From assembly GCA_902729315.2 (NCBI GenBank), contig LR746270.1:7325221-7389220 (forward strand): 64,000 nt of DNA, in the 5' to 3' direction. Source of the DNA: Spirodela intermedia. Its lineage: Eukaryota; Streptophyta; Magnoliopsida; Alismatales; Araceae. Both the position numbers and the translations under genes were made by a program. This document shows positions 36,040 through 47,809 of the stretch, piece by piece (the first letter of the stretch is position 1; the number at the start of each line of letters is the position of its first letter). The notes below the pieces were generated by a model that was not told where the DNA came from, did no database searches, and saw only the letters and a program-made list of their open reading frames with translations.

Positions 36040-39000
36040 TCAGTGGCGGAAGGTCCTCACCACCTGCTCGATCCGCCGACGGCAGAGCGGGCAGGTGTGC
36101 AGATGGGACGAGCACTGCGTGCAGCAGCACATGTGGCCGCACCTGGAGAGGACAGGTCGGGGGATTAGAGACATTGAAGCTGCGCCATTCTATACAGTTT
36201 ATGAGTCTCTCCACCTGTTCTCTACGAATTTCTACGGACAAGAATGAGGCCGATCCCAACATGGAATCTGATTAAATGATGTATTCGTCTTAACTAAGGG
36301 GAATTATTGGAAAAAAAGAAGAAACAATTAACCTTTTAAATTAATCCCAGGACTAATAAAATGCTCATATTGACAGGTCAGGTTCATTGTGACCCAAGAA
36401 ATAATTATCAGTTTGATAGTAGGGTACAACTAAATAGAATATCAAAAAACTGTAATTCTTATATGCTTGTGGGCATCAAATGCAACGAACCAGAGCTCAA
36501 CTTTTTGTGACATTGAAGAAGAGAAATGGAGAATGGAGCACATGATGCCAAGAAAAAAGAGCAAATATGCCAATTTCCCTGTGATTTCACCATTTTATTG
36601 CTACTGTGGTATCTATGGAGCTTCCATTCCTTTGCTACAGCCATAGCAATCGACAGCATGCAAGAAAAGTAGAGGAAATAGGTCATGGGAGCTTACGGAA
36701 CAAAAACAGCATTGTACTCTTGCTCCAGACAGATGACACAGAGATCTGGCATCACATGGCTTCCAGAATTTTCAGGTCCCTTCTCAGACTTTCCATGAGA
36801 TTCTGCAGAATCAGTAAGATTTCAAGTCATGAGCAGAAGGAAAAGAGAAGAGGAGAACATCGAAATAACGATAATTTCAGATCTTTGCGAGTGATTCACC
36901 TTCATTATCCTGCTCCCTGCGTTTAGCAGCAGCAGCAGCAAGAACCCTGAATGCAGAATGCTATGTCAAGTTGCATTAAAGCAGAAACGAGTTAAGAAAT
37001 CCACTGATGTAGATTTGCCTCTTGAATGAAACAAGAAATTTGGCTTATAGTCTTATTTATTTCCTAAATAAAACACCCAAATAGAACGACAAGAAAATAA
37101 TCATCTTCTTGGTGCAAGTTCATAGCATATCCATTGACTTCTCAACTCTGGCATTTTCAAATCTTATCTTACAGTAACACTATTGCAGTGTACTGTTTGA
37201 TGACCACTTTGCGGCACCACAGAGTGGATCATCACAACCAGATATGCAGCATGATAAAGGTGATCTCTAGATTCGATCATCCTCTGAATCTGCCATGAAA
37301 GGGCAAAGGAGGTCCGACCAGACACCTACTACCATTGTCTTATGCCCTAGAATCAGTGAAGTTACAGCCAAATGCACACAACCCACGAGTATCTCTGAGC
37401 GTTCACTGAGAGTAATCAGAACACATTTGCGATATTAACAAACGAAGAAAAAGCAGCACGCGTTTTATCAATGCTATCGACCTCTGAACGACGAATTAGA
37501 ACAGGAAAAGGGCACCATGCATAGGAAATAATATCAAGGTAGAAAAAGTAGAAATTCTAAGCATGAGAAGCATTTTGGAGCTTTTAGCACAGACTAAATG
37601 ACTGTAGACAAGGTCTCAACATAGCTCCTACTCACCACGAAGCTGAAATATTTTCTAGCCTCCTCTCATAATGCAAAAATCAAATCAACATACTAAGAAT
37701 GGCTTCATCGAAGAACCAAAATAGCAGAAAATATCTTCACTGAATAAAAAATTAAAACCAAAATTGTCATGAACTTCGAATTGCAAACAACACCAACTTT
37801 CCTACTGAGAGAGTATTCCAAATGGATCATGGGAAAAACAAATCATACTAAATGATTAAAACAGACACGGTTGTTTTAGAATTTCCTAACAAAACAGCAC
37901 GATATCCTTAAAGAGATGTGAATGGCGCTGGATTTCTATGATCACAAGGACACACTTTCCGTACATAGGCTGAAAAAGTAATGCAACAAAGTTTGTGTTT
38001 TTATTCTAAACCAAGTGAAAAGGGGGGACAGTTGACACAAAAAAGAAAGAGGGAACAAAGAAATAGGCAGAAAATAATAGAAAATACTTGAAGCCAGTAA
38101 AGAAGAGTTTTTGAAAGTGATTTATTCCCATTTTCGGTCCTTTTGGCCAAATATTTTGTGAATATATAATGCTTTAAGGGAGCACAAGATCATAATCACA
38201 CAAATTTGAATGGCAGTTTGGTACTTTAAATGCATGATAAATCATGGGTTCCGGAAGAAACTAACAACAGAAGAGACTAAGTTTTTGTTTGGTGTTCGTT
38301 TAAATAAAGTATACATAAAGCAACTGACAGGACATACCAACTTTCAACAAATACCACAAGTAAGCATCAAGAAAAAATTATATCCGAATATTCTCAACAA
38401 ATTGGAAAAGTTCTTTCACAAATTATATCCGAAAACTTTACAAGTGAAAAACTAGAATGAGGAAAAATCACTAAAGGGCACACAGAAAGTATGCTCCCGA
38501 TTCAGCCCCACACATTTTTACATAAGTCGCACTCATTCATTTTACTTCATTTACCAGTCATAGGTGACATGGCATATGACTTACCTCTTATGCAAATCCC
38601 AGCGACGTCTTCTTTCAAGAATGTATTGAACTGCATGCTTTGCCAGAAGATAAACGCCAAAGACCGTGAACCCTAGGGAAGCGTATTGATACCACCTGGA
38701 GCACCAAATATCATTGTAATCAAATCACCAAGAAGAAAAGATTGATCAATAATATATTAACTACCTTGCCCATTTCCCAAGATTTGCAATAAGCTGATCA
38801 ATATTCTTTGGAGATACATAAAAAGGCCCCTTATGAGGTTGCTGAATCCGGATAGTTCCAATATCATCTTTGACGGCCTATAGAAATTAGAAAACAATCT
38901 CAAAAACTAGCCATTGGAAGTTAACATTTCATTAGATAAAAATATTGACACAAAACAGCAGATCAAGAATATTGGCCACTAACTTTCAATGTGAAACCAA

Positions 39001-42000
39001 CTCACAACAATATTTGTCCCAGGGACACATGAAATATCAGTTCAAATGATCAACATCTCAATATTGACTTACTGAAATAAAAACTAGTGAAGACCGCAAA
39101 CCCTTCATAGATGCAAAGAAGATAAGGTATGCAGGATTCGAATAGATCCACTGTATTACCTCACCAACAACAGTCAAAGAAGTGCCCGTGGGGAGAACCC
39201 TTTCAACTCTTTTGACGCCAAGCATCTGCCAGAAAACTTTATCAGCAAAAGAAAAGTGTACGATTTGCGGCAAAAAATTGATTTCCAAATTGAAGGCCAA
39301 ACCTTGAGCCCTTGGAGATAGTCCAAAGTCCCACGCACTAAGGACCTTCCTGATTCTTCAAAAATTTCGCTTGCTATTGTCAACACCAAACCTGTGGCAG
39401 CCCGAGCGCCAACAACATAAACTCGACCTGTACCATCATCCTGATAATCCGATACAAAAGTATGTGAGAAGTACAGTTAACAAAACATCTTTACAAAGCT
39501 CACCCTACAAGTACACAGTCTCTGCATGAAGCATATCAGAGAGGACAATCAAGTTAGAAATCTTTAGTAGTAAAGATAGAAACTCATTCCAACAAACTTC
39601 ACAACTTGGCCAATCTAATCGTCCATTCCCTCAATATTAACAACAGAAAGAGTGGACCGCTGCCTACAAATCGTGAATCCTTTGTTAAAAAGGCTTAGAG
39701 TTGGGACTATAACACAAAACCAACCGCAGTGATAAAATCGCCCACAAATCCCTTTTGCTTCCATCTTCAATTCTGCCTTCTAAAGAACTGATACTCACAT
39801 GGGTTGTTCCATTTCAACCCTAGTTTTGTTCACTAACGACAAGAATTTGTAACTCATCTTTTTAGATATGCAAGAGCTCATAGTAACTCAAAAACTTATA
39901 ATTTGTATCTATGTTTATTTTCGTCCCACACGAGTCAAAATTGGTAAAGAGCAAAATCCTAAGCTTACCCAACAAAAACCAGAACAGAGTAAGTTATTAC
40001 TCACCAAATACCAAGGGACTTCTTTACTCATGGATAACATTAATGCAGAGTCTTGTATCCATGATCCAGCGTCATTATGCTTTAAAAAATGTTGTTCTGC
40101 CTGAATTGTAAGGACATACATCAAGAAAATGAAACTGATTTGATAAAATCAAATTTCCGAGTTAGCCAATCCTGTAAAGAGAAGCCACATACCGTCTCCT
40201 CAACTATTACACCTCTTAGTCCACTACGTTCACATTTGATGGCCGTCTCTGAACCAACACGTCCAGAAATGGTGACAACAAGCGGTAACACTTTGCATGC
40301 AGTATCAAGCAGCTGTGCTGAAGGTGACAACAGGAAGAACTCAGAATAATTTTTATTTGCATTTTCAATGATACAAAAAGAACGCAAAAAACCCCAAACA
40401 AGATGAGGAGTTATAGCACTATTTTAAGTAGAAAACAGCCTAAGGAAGAAAAAGTATCAGAGCAAGTGCCCTATGTGGATAGTGTTCCAGGTAATCAGGT
40501 TGACCTATTGAATCTAAAGATGTGACCCAATGCTAGGTCAGATCCATGTACACCTAACAACTTGAGCAGCATAAAAGTACCCTCAGAATCAATGCATGGC
40601 GATCAATGCATGAATTCACGGGTAAATTAGTATTCTCCACTCTTACAAAAGAGGTAATTCTTGAATGAAAAGGGGTAATCTCAAATGCTTTGAAAAAATT
40701 GGATTCAACCCAATTTAACTGATGTCTAGATTCAATGTAGGCATGTTTGTCCAGATAACTGATGTCTGGATTCAACCCAATTTAACTGATGAATCCAGAC
40801 ATCAGTTCTCAAGATAAATCATTTGTACCAAAGCCTACAACTTGAATGCTAAATAAAAGGACCAATCTAAAAATCCCTACATAAGTTATCTGGACAAACA
40901 TGCCTACAATATTCGGAAAAAATGATATCAGAACTATGTTTGGTTTGTGGAGAAGTGAGGTTCTTATAGATAACAAATGCACAATAACCCATGTAATTCA
41001 CAAAAAGCAATGAAATATAAAATATATTCTCCCATGGAAAGGCTCATCGAAAGTTATGCGTTGCATTTCATGGGAGTTTATTTCTCCCTTTTTTTTCATT
41101 TTCTGTTACTTCATTCCAACTTCAAGCTTTCATATCCACTCCCCAGTCATAAATTTAACCTAAACCACAGATAAAATAGTTCCCATAAAACTGCTTCAAA
41201 AGGGCATAATAATTCCTCTCCAGGTTAAAGTTGGCTTTCACGCAAATAAACAAATTCATGTCACAGCATCACCAAACGCTCGTGTTAGGAGAATTAGCAT
41301 GCTAAGGTCTGAGGTACCTACACGCAATGCATAATTAATACACAGCAACAGTCATAAACTAATGCGATATAACTCCTAATTTCTTTTCAGGTATATTCTC
41401 TTGATTGGCATGTTTTTTTTCTCTTCAACCTGATCGCAAGACACCAAGAAAAATGTAAACATCGAAAAAAACACTAAAAACAGCATGTGCAGAATAGACT
41501 GAATACACCATCAGACATCAGAAATAATGCCAGAAATTAATTTCACCCACAAAATAGCACCATGGATGGATTATACCCTTCGGATTTTGGAGGATTGACC
41601 TTTGATAGTTGAAAAAAAAAAGGAAACTTTAGTACACCCAAAGACTGACAATAGCGCGTGTATAATGATGACAGAAAGCATACAGATTAGCATAGCCAGA
41701 GCATATGAGAATATCAAAAAGGATAATTTTTTGTTCAAATCACTCCTATTTCTGCATTTTTTCGGTCTTTGGCTGTTTGGAAGCTTTGCAAAGAGTTGAA
41801 CGAGGAATCTCCTCCTAGGTGTAACTGACAAATTGAACCCACGTCTTCCACTGATTAAAATTCACAAAATAGTGTCACGAATCCATTCTACAACATATGC
41901 TGCAGAAATAATCAACAGCAGATTTAGAAACGGCTGCAAACTATCACTCTAAGGCTGTGGGTTGAAATAACCCACGTCTCCCATTGATCAAAAGTCACGA

Positions 42001-42537
42001 AATAGGTTGGTCAATCCATTCTACAACGTATGATGCAGAAAGAATCAACAATGAATTTAGAAACGGCTGCACATGATCACTACAAGGCTATGGGTTGAAA
42101 CACCTCCCCATTGTCTCAGAACCTAGCTAAAGCCGAAAAAAAACTAAATAAGGTTGGAATTACAACAGCAACGGTTAAGCAAAGTACATATATTCGTCTG
42201 TTCTCTCCTCTCTTTCCCCTTCTATCGGTCATCAGCGAACTGCAATCAGCGCTTCCTCAAATTGAAAACTACCATTATGAAAAAACAGCAACGAATGAAA
42301 AGAAAGAACCTACTCACCCAAATCCTTCAGCTGATTAACCTTCACGACAGAGCGGAGAGCTTCAGCATCCCTGGAAACGGAACCGCAGTTGCAATCATTC
42401 AGCAATCTTTCTACAACTTTGAAGAATTAGCTAACGAAGACACGTAGGCCACACCAAACCCACCTGCCACTGCTCCTACCCAAGAGGTAAAGAGCAGCTG
42501 CACTCAAGCAGCAGCCCACCCCGCCCCATGGAAGCAT
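36040..42537 (-). CDS. SP1: SP1-like RING E3 ubiquitin ligase, chloroplast outer envelope
   Basis: Eleven exons on the minus strand: 42464-42537, 42318-42370, 40193-40317, 40005-40100, 39303-39440, 39160-39225, 38765-38877, 38585-38695, 36900-36946, 36697-36802, 36040-36142. All introns are GT-AG; phases close to 343 aa, the length I recall for Arabidopsis SP1. It has an N-terminal membrane segment (MLPWGGVGCC start, about 5-20), a central GIDE/MUL1-type domain exposed between membranes (SGRVGSETAIKCE; GTLDYLQGLK; VERVLPTGTSLTVVGEA), a second membrane segment (about 218-240, YASLGFTVFGVYLLAKH), and a C-terminal C3HC4 RING with ligands C296, C299, C311, H313, C317, C320, C327 and C330. In Arabidopsis SP1 ubiquitinates TOC import components so that they are degraded by the CHLORAD route. 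Paralogues (SPL1, SPL2) share this layout; SP1 versus SPL1 is not settled here. It is head-to-head with TLP18.3. Confidence 0.95.
40701..40908. repeat. Direct/inverted repeat mosaic in SP1 intron 2
   Basis: A perfect 24-bp direct repeat lies at 40701-40724 and 40768-40791. A perfect 25-bp inverted repeat pairs 40736-40760 with 40884-40908. A 17-bp inverted repeat pairs 40758-40774 with 40790-40806 around a 15-nt loop. The arms overlap, so one sequence word (GATGTCT.GATTCA) takes part in several repeats. Confidence 0.92.
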
Positions 42538-42785
42538 CCTTAGCAGAGCTCCAAAAATAAAAATACAGCTGGAAAGCGCAGGCGAGATAGAGATAGAAAG
42601 AGAGAGCTAGGACGCAGGAACCGTGATTACTAACGGACGATCCGGAGATAAGTGGAAGAAGAAGGCTAAAACAAGCATCGGATGAGAAGGATAGAACGCC
42701 TCTCCAGATTCGACTAAGGACAGGGCAGGAACACGGGAAGGAAAAGAAAAAAGGAAAGGATGAGAGAGCGGGCAAGAAATAGACG

Positions 42786-42804
42786 AGAGAGAGAGAGAGA
42801 GGCG
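42786..42804. repeat. Short (GA)n upstream of SP1
   Basis: A GA run of about 19 bases lies some 250 bp upstream of the SP1 start codon, in the SP1/TLP18.3 intergenic region. Confidence 0.85.
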
Positions 42805-43539
42805 TCGAATGTTTGTGACAGAGTCCAAAGAAACGAATCGAGGAACGGGAAGGAGAAAGAGAAGAGGGAGGTGTTTGGCAGGGTTTGCAGGTGGAAGCGC
42901 TTTCTAGTCTTCATCACACGTTACTTAGCCGGTAACGGGGGCGAAAAGTACGATTCCTCAGGTATCCTGATTCCGCCCCAAAAATCCCCAAAATCAAGAT
43001 TGCTGACGTCCCCTCGGGCAGGGTGGGACTAGATCACTACCGTGCGGTTTGGAATAGAGTTTCGGAAAGAAGATTTCTGGGGAATCGATTTCGGAACCGA
43101 TTCGAATGCCGTAGCTACTAATGCAGACAGGGTGTTTCCACTTTTACTCCCCATAAAATATTTATATATCTTTTAAACCATTGTACTCTTCAAATTTACA
43201 TTTACATTCCTTTTCATGTGGTAACGAAGGTAGGCCCCACTTTATCCGGATTCCAACCCAGCCACCCAAAGGAAATCCGGAGCCCAGCCAACAGATATCG
43301 AGGAGGAGGAGTCCTCGGAATTTGTGAAAGCCCCATATTTACCAGAATAATCGCAAAAATACCTTGAAACCATTTAATTGCGTAATTATTCTCCCTAAAA
43401 CCCATCAACCGACTTCCCTTATTAATTTATTAGAATGTACCCAAATCAGCGGTAAATGATGATAGACTTATAAAGTACAAATAATTGCACGCAGACGCAC
43501 TTTCTAAGAGTTTAATTCCAATTATAAGATAAAATGGGA

Positions 43540-43547
43540 TATAATAG
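43540..43547 (+). promoter_or_regulatory. Probable TATA-like box of TLP18.3
   Basis: TATAATAG lies 133-140 bp upstream of the TLP18.3 ATG. It implies transcription start near 43570 and a leader of about 110 nt. A GATAA core, common in light-responsive promoters, is 8 bp upstream. Confidence 0.45.
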
Positions 43548-43679
43548 AGTTTATGAAGAAAATGGGGGTTCTCTGGCGGAAAGATAGACAGTAGTGGGGA
43601 AGGGAAGCAAAGCCAGTGGCTCTTCCAGTTGCTTCAAGAGTCTCCTCCGCCTCGAGAGGGCTCTCAGCGCCTCCCCGCC

Positions 43680-46565
43680 ATGGAGACCATCGTCTCCTCC
43701 TCCTTCTCTCCCATCTTCCACCCCAAATCCCTGCTCCACCGGAAGCCGCACCTCAGCCATCTCCATCCCAAGGCGCTGGCTAAGCCGCTGACCAGATGCG
43801 CCGCTGCCTCCGACCCGAAGAGACACGCCGCATCAGTGCCGTTCGTCTCCCGCGGCGGCTGGATCTCGCACGTCCAGCATGGGCTGGCCGCCTTGGCTCT
43901 CTCTCTGGCCTTCAACTTCTGCCCTGTCCCGGCCCTGGACTCGGCCCTGGCTTCTGAGTTCGACGTGCTCAGGGACGGGCCCCCGGTGGAATCGTACGTA
44001 GTCGACGATGCGGGAGTTCTCAGCCGCGTCACCAAGTCCGATCTCAAGAGCCTGCTCTCCGATCTGGAGTCGAGGAAGAACCTGCGCATCAATTTCGTCA
44101 CTGTCCGCAAGCTCACGGTTAGTTCCTCGACTGCTGCTGCTGGCGACGAAACCCTGTCTCTCTATGTTTTCTTTTTTACATGATGCCGTGAGTAATTTGT
44201 TAATGTTACGTCATTAATGAAATTTTAGTGTTGGATATAGTGACCACTGCCTGGTGGATCATCTTTCAAGTAGAATCTTGACCTTGGTATCCCTGCCCTT
44301 TTGATGTAGTTAACAATATATCGCCTTCTGACCAATTTAAAGGCTCATGTGTTCTCTAAAACTTTTATACAAAATGTGGTTGCGTGACCATTTCTACTGG
44401 TCCGATCTTCAGAGCTTGATCTCCCTGAAAAATGCAAAATCCTACATCAGAAAAATTCGAAAAGAACGACTTCTACAGGAAGAAGGGATCTAAATAAACT
44501 CGTACTTAGAACATAGAAATTGTACTTAATAAGAAACTTTTACAAATAACCTTAATATATATCATACCTTGAAAGTGGTGTTTTTGATTTTAAACCTCTG
44601 TTTTTTTATTAATCTTGAAAGCCACTATCGTGTTACGACCTCAACCATGTCTGACCTGCAGCTGTTTCCTCTTTTCTCAACATCCATCAGTCTCAACAAT
44701 CCAGCTCAACTTTTTCCAGTATTAGTCAAAAGATCATCTTAGAACATATTTCCTCAACTCACTTATCAACGACCTCAGTAGCTGCTTATAACTTAGTTCA
44801 GCAATTCACCATTACACATGCTTGCTTCCAAGCCGTAACTCTTCAGAAGAAAAGAAGTGATGTCAGGTTCTCATCTGTATGATCACAATCAATTTAGCTT
44901 TGCTTTCTGTTGTTAAATATTCTCAGTCAGTACGAATGTTTTCAGTAGCGTAAAATAGCATTGTCATTCTGGAAACACCATGCTGGTACTTTGCGCGGTC
45001 ATTCCTCCTTTTTCCTTCTTTTGAATGACCATAAAATATTTTCGTTTTGTAGAATGATTACAATTTCTGTTCTGATCCCTTTGCTCGTTGGAGCTTTGTC
45101 ACCATCCCCTGCTGATAACATTTTCAAACACGTGGATAATTGTGATAATGGTGACCGATTTATATATGATGATCAATGGTATCGGTTTCTGAGCTTAGAT
45201 AATCACTACAACACCGTCCACTGCTCGTTTGGGAGAAAGAAAAATTATTCATTTCCTTCATCTGTTCACTTCTCTTGTATGTTTGTCCATAGAATTTGAT
45301 TAGACCCCACGTAGGCAAGCTTCATTGTTGTTCATTTTTGCACGCAATTTTGGCCCAAGATGATGTGCTCCACTCCTTTCCGTTTTACAATTTCAGTATA
45401 TTCCGATGTAATTATTTATACAGCAGAAATGAAACCTTTCAAAGCAGGTTATTTTATCTTCTATTTTGTTAGTAAAAAAAAATCTCTCTTGACTTGAATT
45501 TTTCAAATAATTCTTTCTAAGAGGGGAAAAAGGAAAAAAAAATTGCGGGATGATATAATCTCATCCAATAAACTAATATCTATGTTTGTGGCTCTAATAA
45601 TCTTGGAAGATAATGTTGAGGACAGATGTTGGAAAAGGCTAAAAGTACTATTCTATCTGATACATGATTTTGTGCATCCTCAGTTATGATTCTCGATATC
45701 CATCCAATACCATGAAACCATGAAGGAAAAGGTTGTATTTCCCCTTTTATGATCTATGATTTCCCCTTCTGTCGGCTGGTATCGAGCTTACAATCCGAAA
45801 GTATGAGATAATTAAATGTCCTTTCTCGCAGAGCAAAGCTGATGCTTTCGAGTACGCCGACCAAGTCCTGGAGAAGTGGTACCCCACCCTGGAAGTAGGA
45901 AAGAACAAGGGAATCGTGGTGCTTGTCACCAGCCAGAAGGAAGGAGCTATAACAGGCGGCCCCACATTCATCCAGTCGATTGGCGAGGGTGTTCTGGATG
46001 CCACTGTCTCAGAGAACCTCCCTGGTAAGGCACTCAGCCTGATTGCTCTACCATGATCATCTACATTACTTCAGACTTATATCCTGCTTATATATTGTCA
46101 TTATATTTCTCAGACTTATATCCTGTGTATATATTGTATGGATAAATGGTGACGTGGAGCAAAGTTTTAAATTGAAACCCACCCAGCAAGTCTCAAATTG
46201 TCTGCTGTGGGGTTGAAATCTTTAGGAAACTTACTATTTTGGGTACGAAAATGCCCAAAGTGAGGTATATTGTATGGATAAATGGTGACGTGGAAGAGGA
46301 GGCTGTGGTGGTGGCAGTGCTGGCGACGGACGAGAAGTACAACGAGGCGGTGTTGAGCAGCGCGAAGCGGCTGGTGGCGGCCATCGACGGGCTGCCGGAC
46401 CCCGGGGGACCCAAGTTCAAGGACAACAAGAGGGAGTCCAACTTTAAGACCAAGGAGGAGACGGAGGAGAAGCGCAGCCAGTTCTCACTCGTTGTCGGAG
46501 GCCTGCTCGTCGTCTCCTTCGTCGTCCCCATGGCCCAATACTACGCCTACATCTCCAAGAAGTAG
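43680..46565 (+). CDS. TLP18.3: Thylakoid lumen TPM-domain protein TLP18.3
   Basis: Three exons: 43680-44117, 45832-46024 and 46318-46565. The introns are GT-AG and phases close to 292 aa, close to the Arabidopsis protein. Residues 1 to about 60 are Ser/Arg/Pro-rich like a chloroplast transit peptide. A hydrophobic lumen-targeting segment (about 67-91, GLAALALSLAF) ends in an AxA-type site (SALA before SEFDVL). The TPM domain follows (VVDDAGVLSRVTKSDL; LEKWYP; KGIVVLVTSQKEGAITGG; DEKYNEAV; SAKRLVAAIDG). A C-terminal membrane anchor (about 268-288, FSLVVGGLLVVSFVVP) ends in YISKK. The family protein is a lumen-facing acid phosphatase needed for efficient photosystem II repair and D1 turnover. 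The start is the ATG whose frame gives the transit peptide; an upstream in-frame codon at 43629 is not ATG. Its last intron contains a 29-bp duplication close to the acceptor. Confidence 0.97.
46130..46294. repeat. 29-bp direct duplication in TLP18.3 intron 2
   Basis: Identical 29-bp words lie at 46130-46158 and 46266-46294, beginning TATATTGTATGG and ending TGACGTGGA. The second copy ends only 23 bp before the final exon. The frame leading into that exon is open from at least 46239. Confidence 0.95.
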
Positions 46566-46670
46566 ATAAGCCTCCCCGCCCCCCCCTCCACATTTTCTCT
46601 CTGCTCTTCTCTTCTCTTCTCTTCTCTTCTCAGGTTGTGCATTCGATTGCACCAGGTTGAGCCCATAAAA

Positions 46671-46673
<3 letters not shown>

Positions 46674-46725
<52 letters not shown>

Positions 46726-46798
46726 TTATTCTGTAAAGAAGTATCCTACGAGACTTTCCTTGCGCAATCCAAGGCTCTCCTGATACCTTCACATTTGC

Positions 46799-46849
<51 letters not shown>

Positions 46850-46858
46850 TATCTCTCT
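46674..46858. repeat. Two (CT)n tracts in the 3' flank of TLP18.3
   Basis: Perfect CT runs lie at 46674-46721 and 46802-46858, separated by 80 bp of ordinary sequence and preceded by a CTCTT repeat (about 46604-46631). They lie 110-290 bp past the stop codon and may fall within the 3' UTR. Confidence 0.95.
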
Positions 46859-47491
46859 AGTGTCTGTAGATCCCGATACTTGAATTCAGATGGCTTGGTG
46901 GAAAATTTAAGTTGGAATGTGGAGCTTAGTCATCATCTTAGGTCGCTTGTTGAGCTCTCTCTCTCTCGCTCTCTCCATCTATCTGTCTACTGTCTGTAGG
47001 CTAGAGTATTACAGGCTTCAGCTCAGTTCAACGCTCTTCTAGCTACGGGTCTCTTAGATCGGTCAACGATTTATTTTCCAAGTACCCATGACGACTTTCT
47101 CTGGGGTAAGCAGCTGCTTCTGTGAATCCCGACAAACACCCATGAGTATTCGGAGGGGGTGGGGAGGCGGGGTGCATGATACCCATACGTAGTGCCCTTT
47201 GGAAAAGTATGATTAGCCCCAATTTAAACGTTTTTATGTTGTTAAAGGTACGTACTTTATAAAATTGCTTGTGTATTCCCGTGAAACACTGATACCCTGT
47301 CGTGAGGCGATAAGTTGAGGGGGTCACAATTGTATTTAGAAATTTTGTGGGGGTCTAAAGTGAAATGTGCGCACTTTAAGATGTTAATGCCGGGGAACTT
47401 TCTCTCTCTGTGTCTTCGCCTCCCCTCTCCGGTAATCCTCCGTCGGGCCTCCTCCCCCCTCGTTGCCTGGACAAAGCGGAAGGTATTTCAT

Positions 47492-47494
47492 CTC

Positions 47495-47529
<35 letters not shown>

Positions 47530-47757
47530 TCTTTCTCTCTTCCTTCTCCATCTATCTTCTCTCTCTTCCCTCTTTTCTTTCTTTCTCTCTCTCTCTCGCT
47601 CTCTTCTTTCTCTCTTCCTTCTCCATCTATCTTCTCTCTCTTCCCTATCTTCTCCCTCTCTTCTCTCTCTCTCTCTTCTTTCTCTCTTTCTTCTCCATCT
47701 ATCTTCTCTCTCTTCCCTCTCTTCCTTCTTTCTCTCTTCTCTCTACGCACGCCTCTA
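47492..47757 (+). promoter_or_regulatory. Polypyrimidine leader of FBL4, 72-75-bp tandem repeats x3
   Basis: About 265 bases are almost purely C/T just upstream of the FBL4 start. Within it a 44-base word beginning CTTCTTTCTCTCTTCCTTCT recurs at 47528, 47603 and 47675, so units of 75 and 72 bp are arrayed head to tail. All three plus frames are open across it (Ser/Leu/Phe only). It is probably the 5' UTR or core promoter. CT/GA arrays here could bind BPC-type factors, which is inference. Confidence 0.7.
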
Positions 47758-47809
47758 TCTCCCCATCATTGTTCATCTCTCGAAATCGCTCTCTTTGCGA
47801 TCGGTATCC

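Larger units (their letters stand above)
42538..43679. promoter_or_regulatory. Divergent intergenic region between SP1 and TLP18.3
   Basis: About 1.14 kb separates the two start codons, so both promoters must lie here unless one reaches into the other gene. On the TLP18.3 side a GATAA I-box-like core (43528-43532) sits just before a TATA-like element. On the SP1 side the leader is purine/pyrimidine-rich. I see no third gene in the interval. Confidence 0.6.

Noticed and set aside
35868-36275. 135-codon plus-strand frame and the 194-codon minus frame at 35678-36262
   Set aside because: Both overlap the last SP1 exon or its 3' flank. The minus frame runs through the RING exon in a different phase from the one that gives the zinc ligands.
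47376-47750. Arg/Glu-rich minus frame and two Ser/Leu-rich plus frames at the FBL4 leader
   Set aside because: Products of the polypyrimidine tract; only the frame that enters the F-box exon is meaningful, and only from 47810 or 47825.
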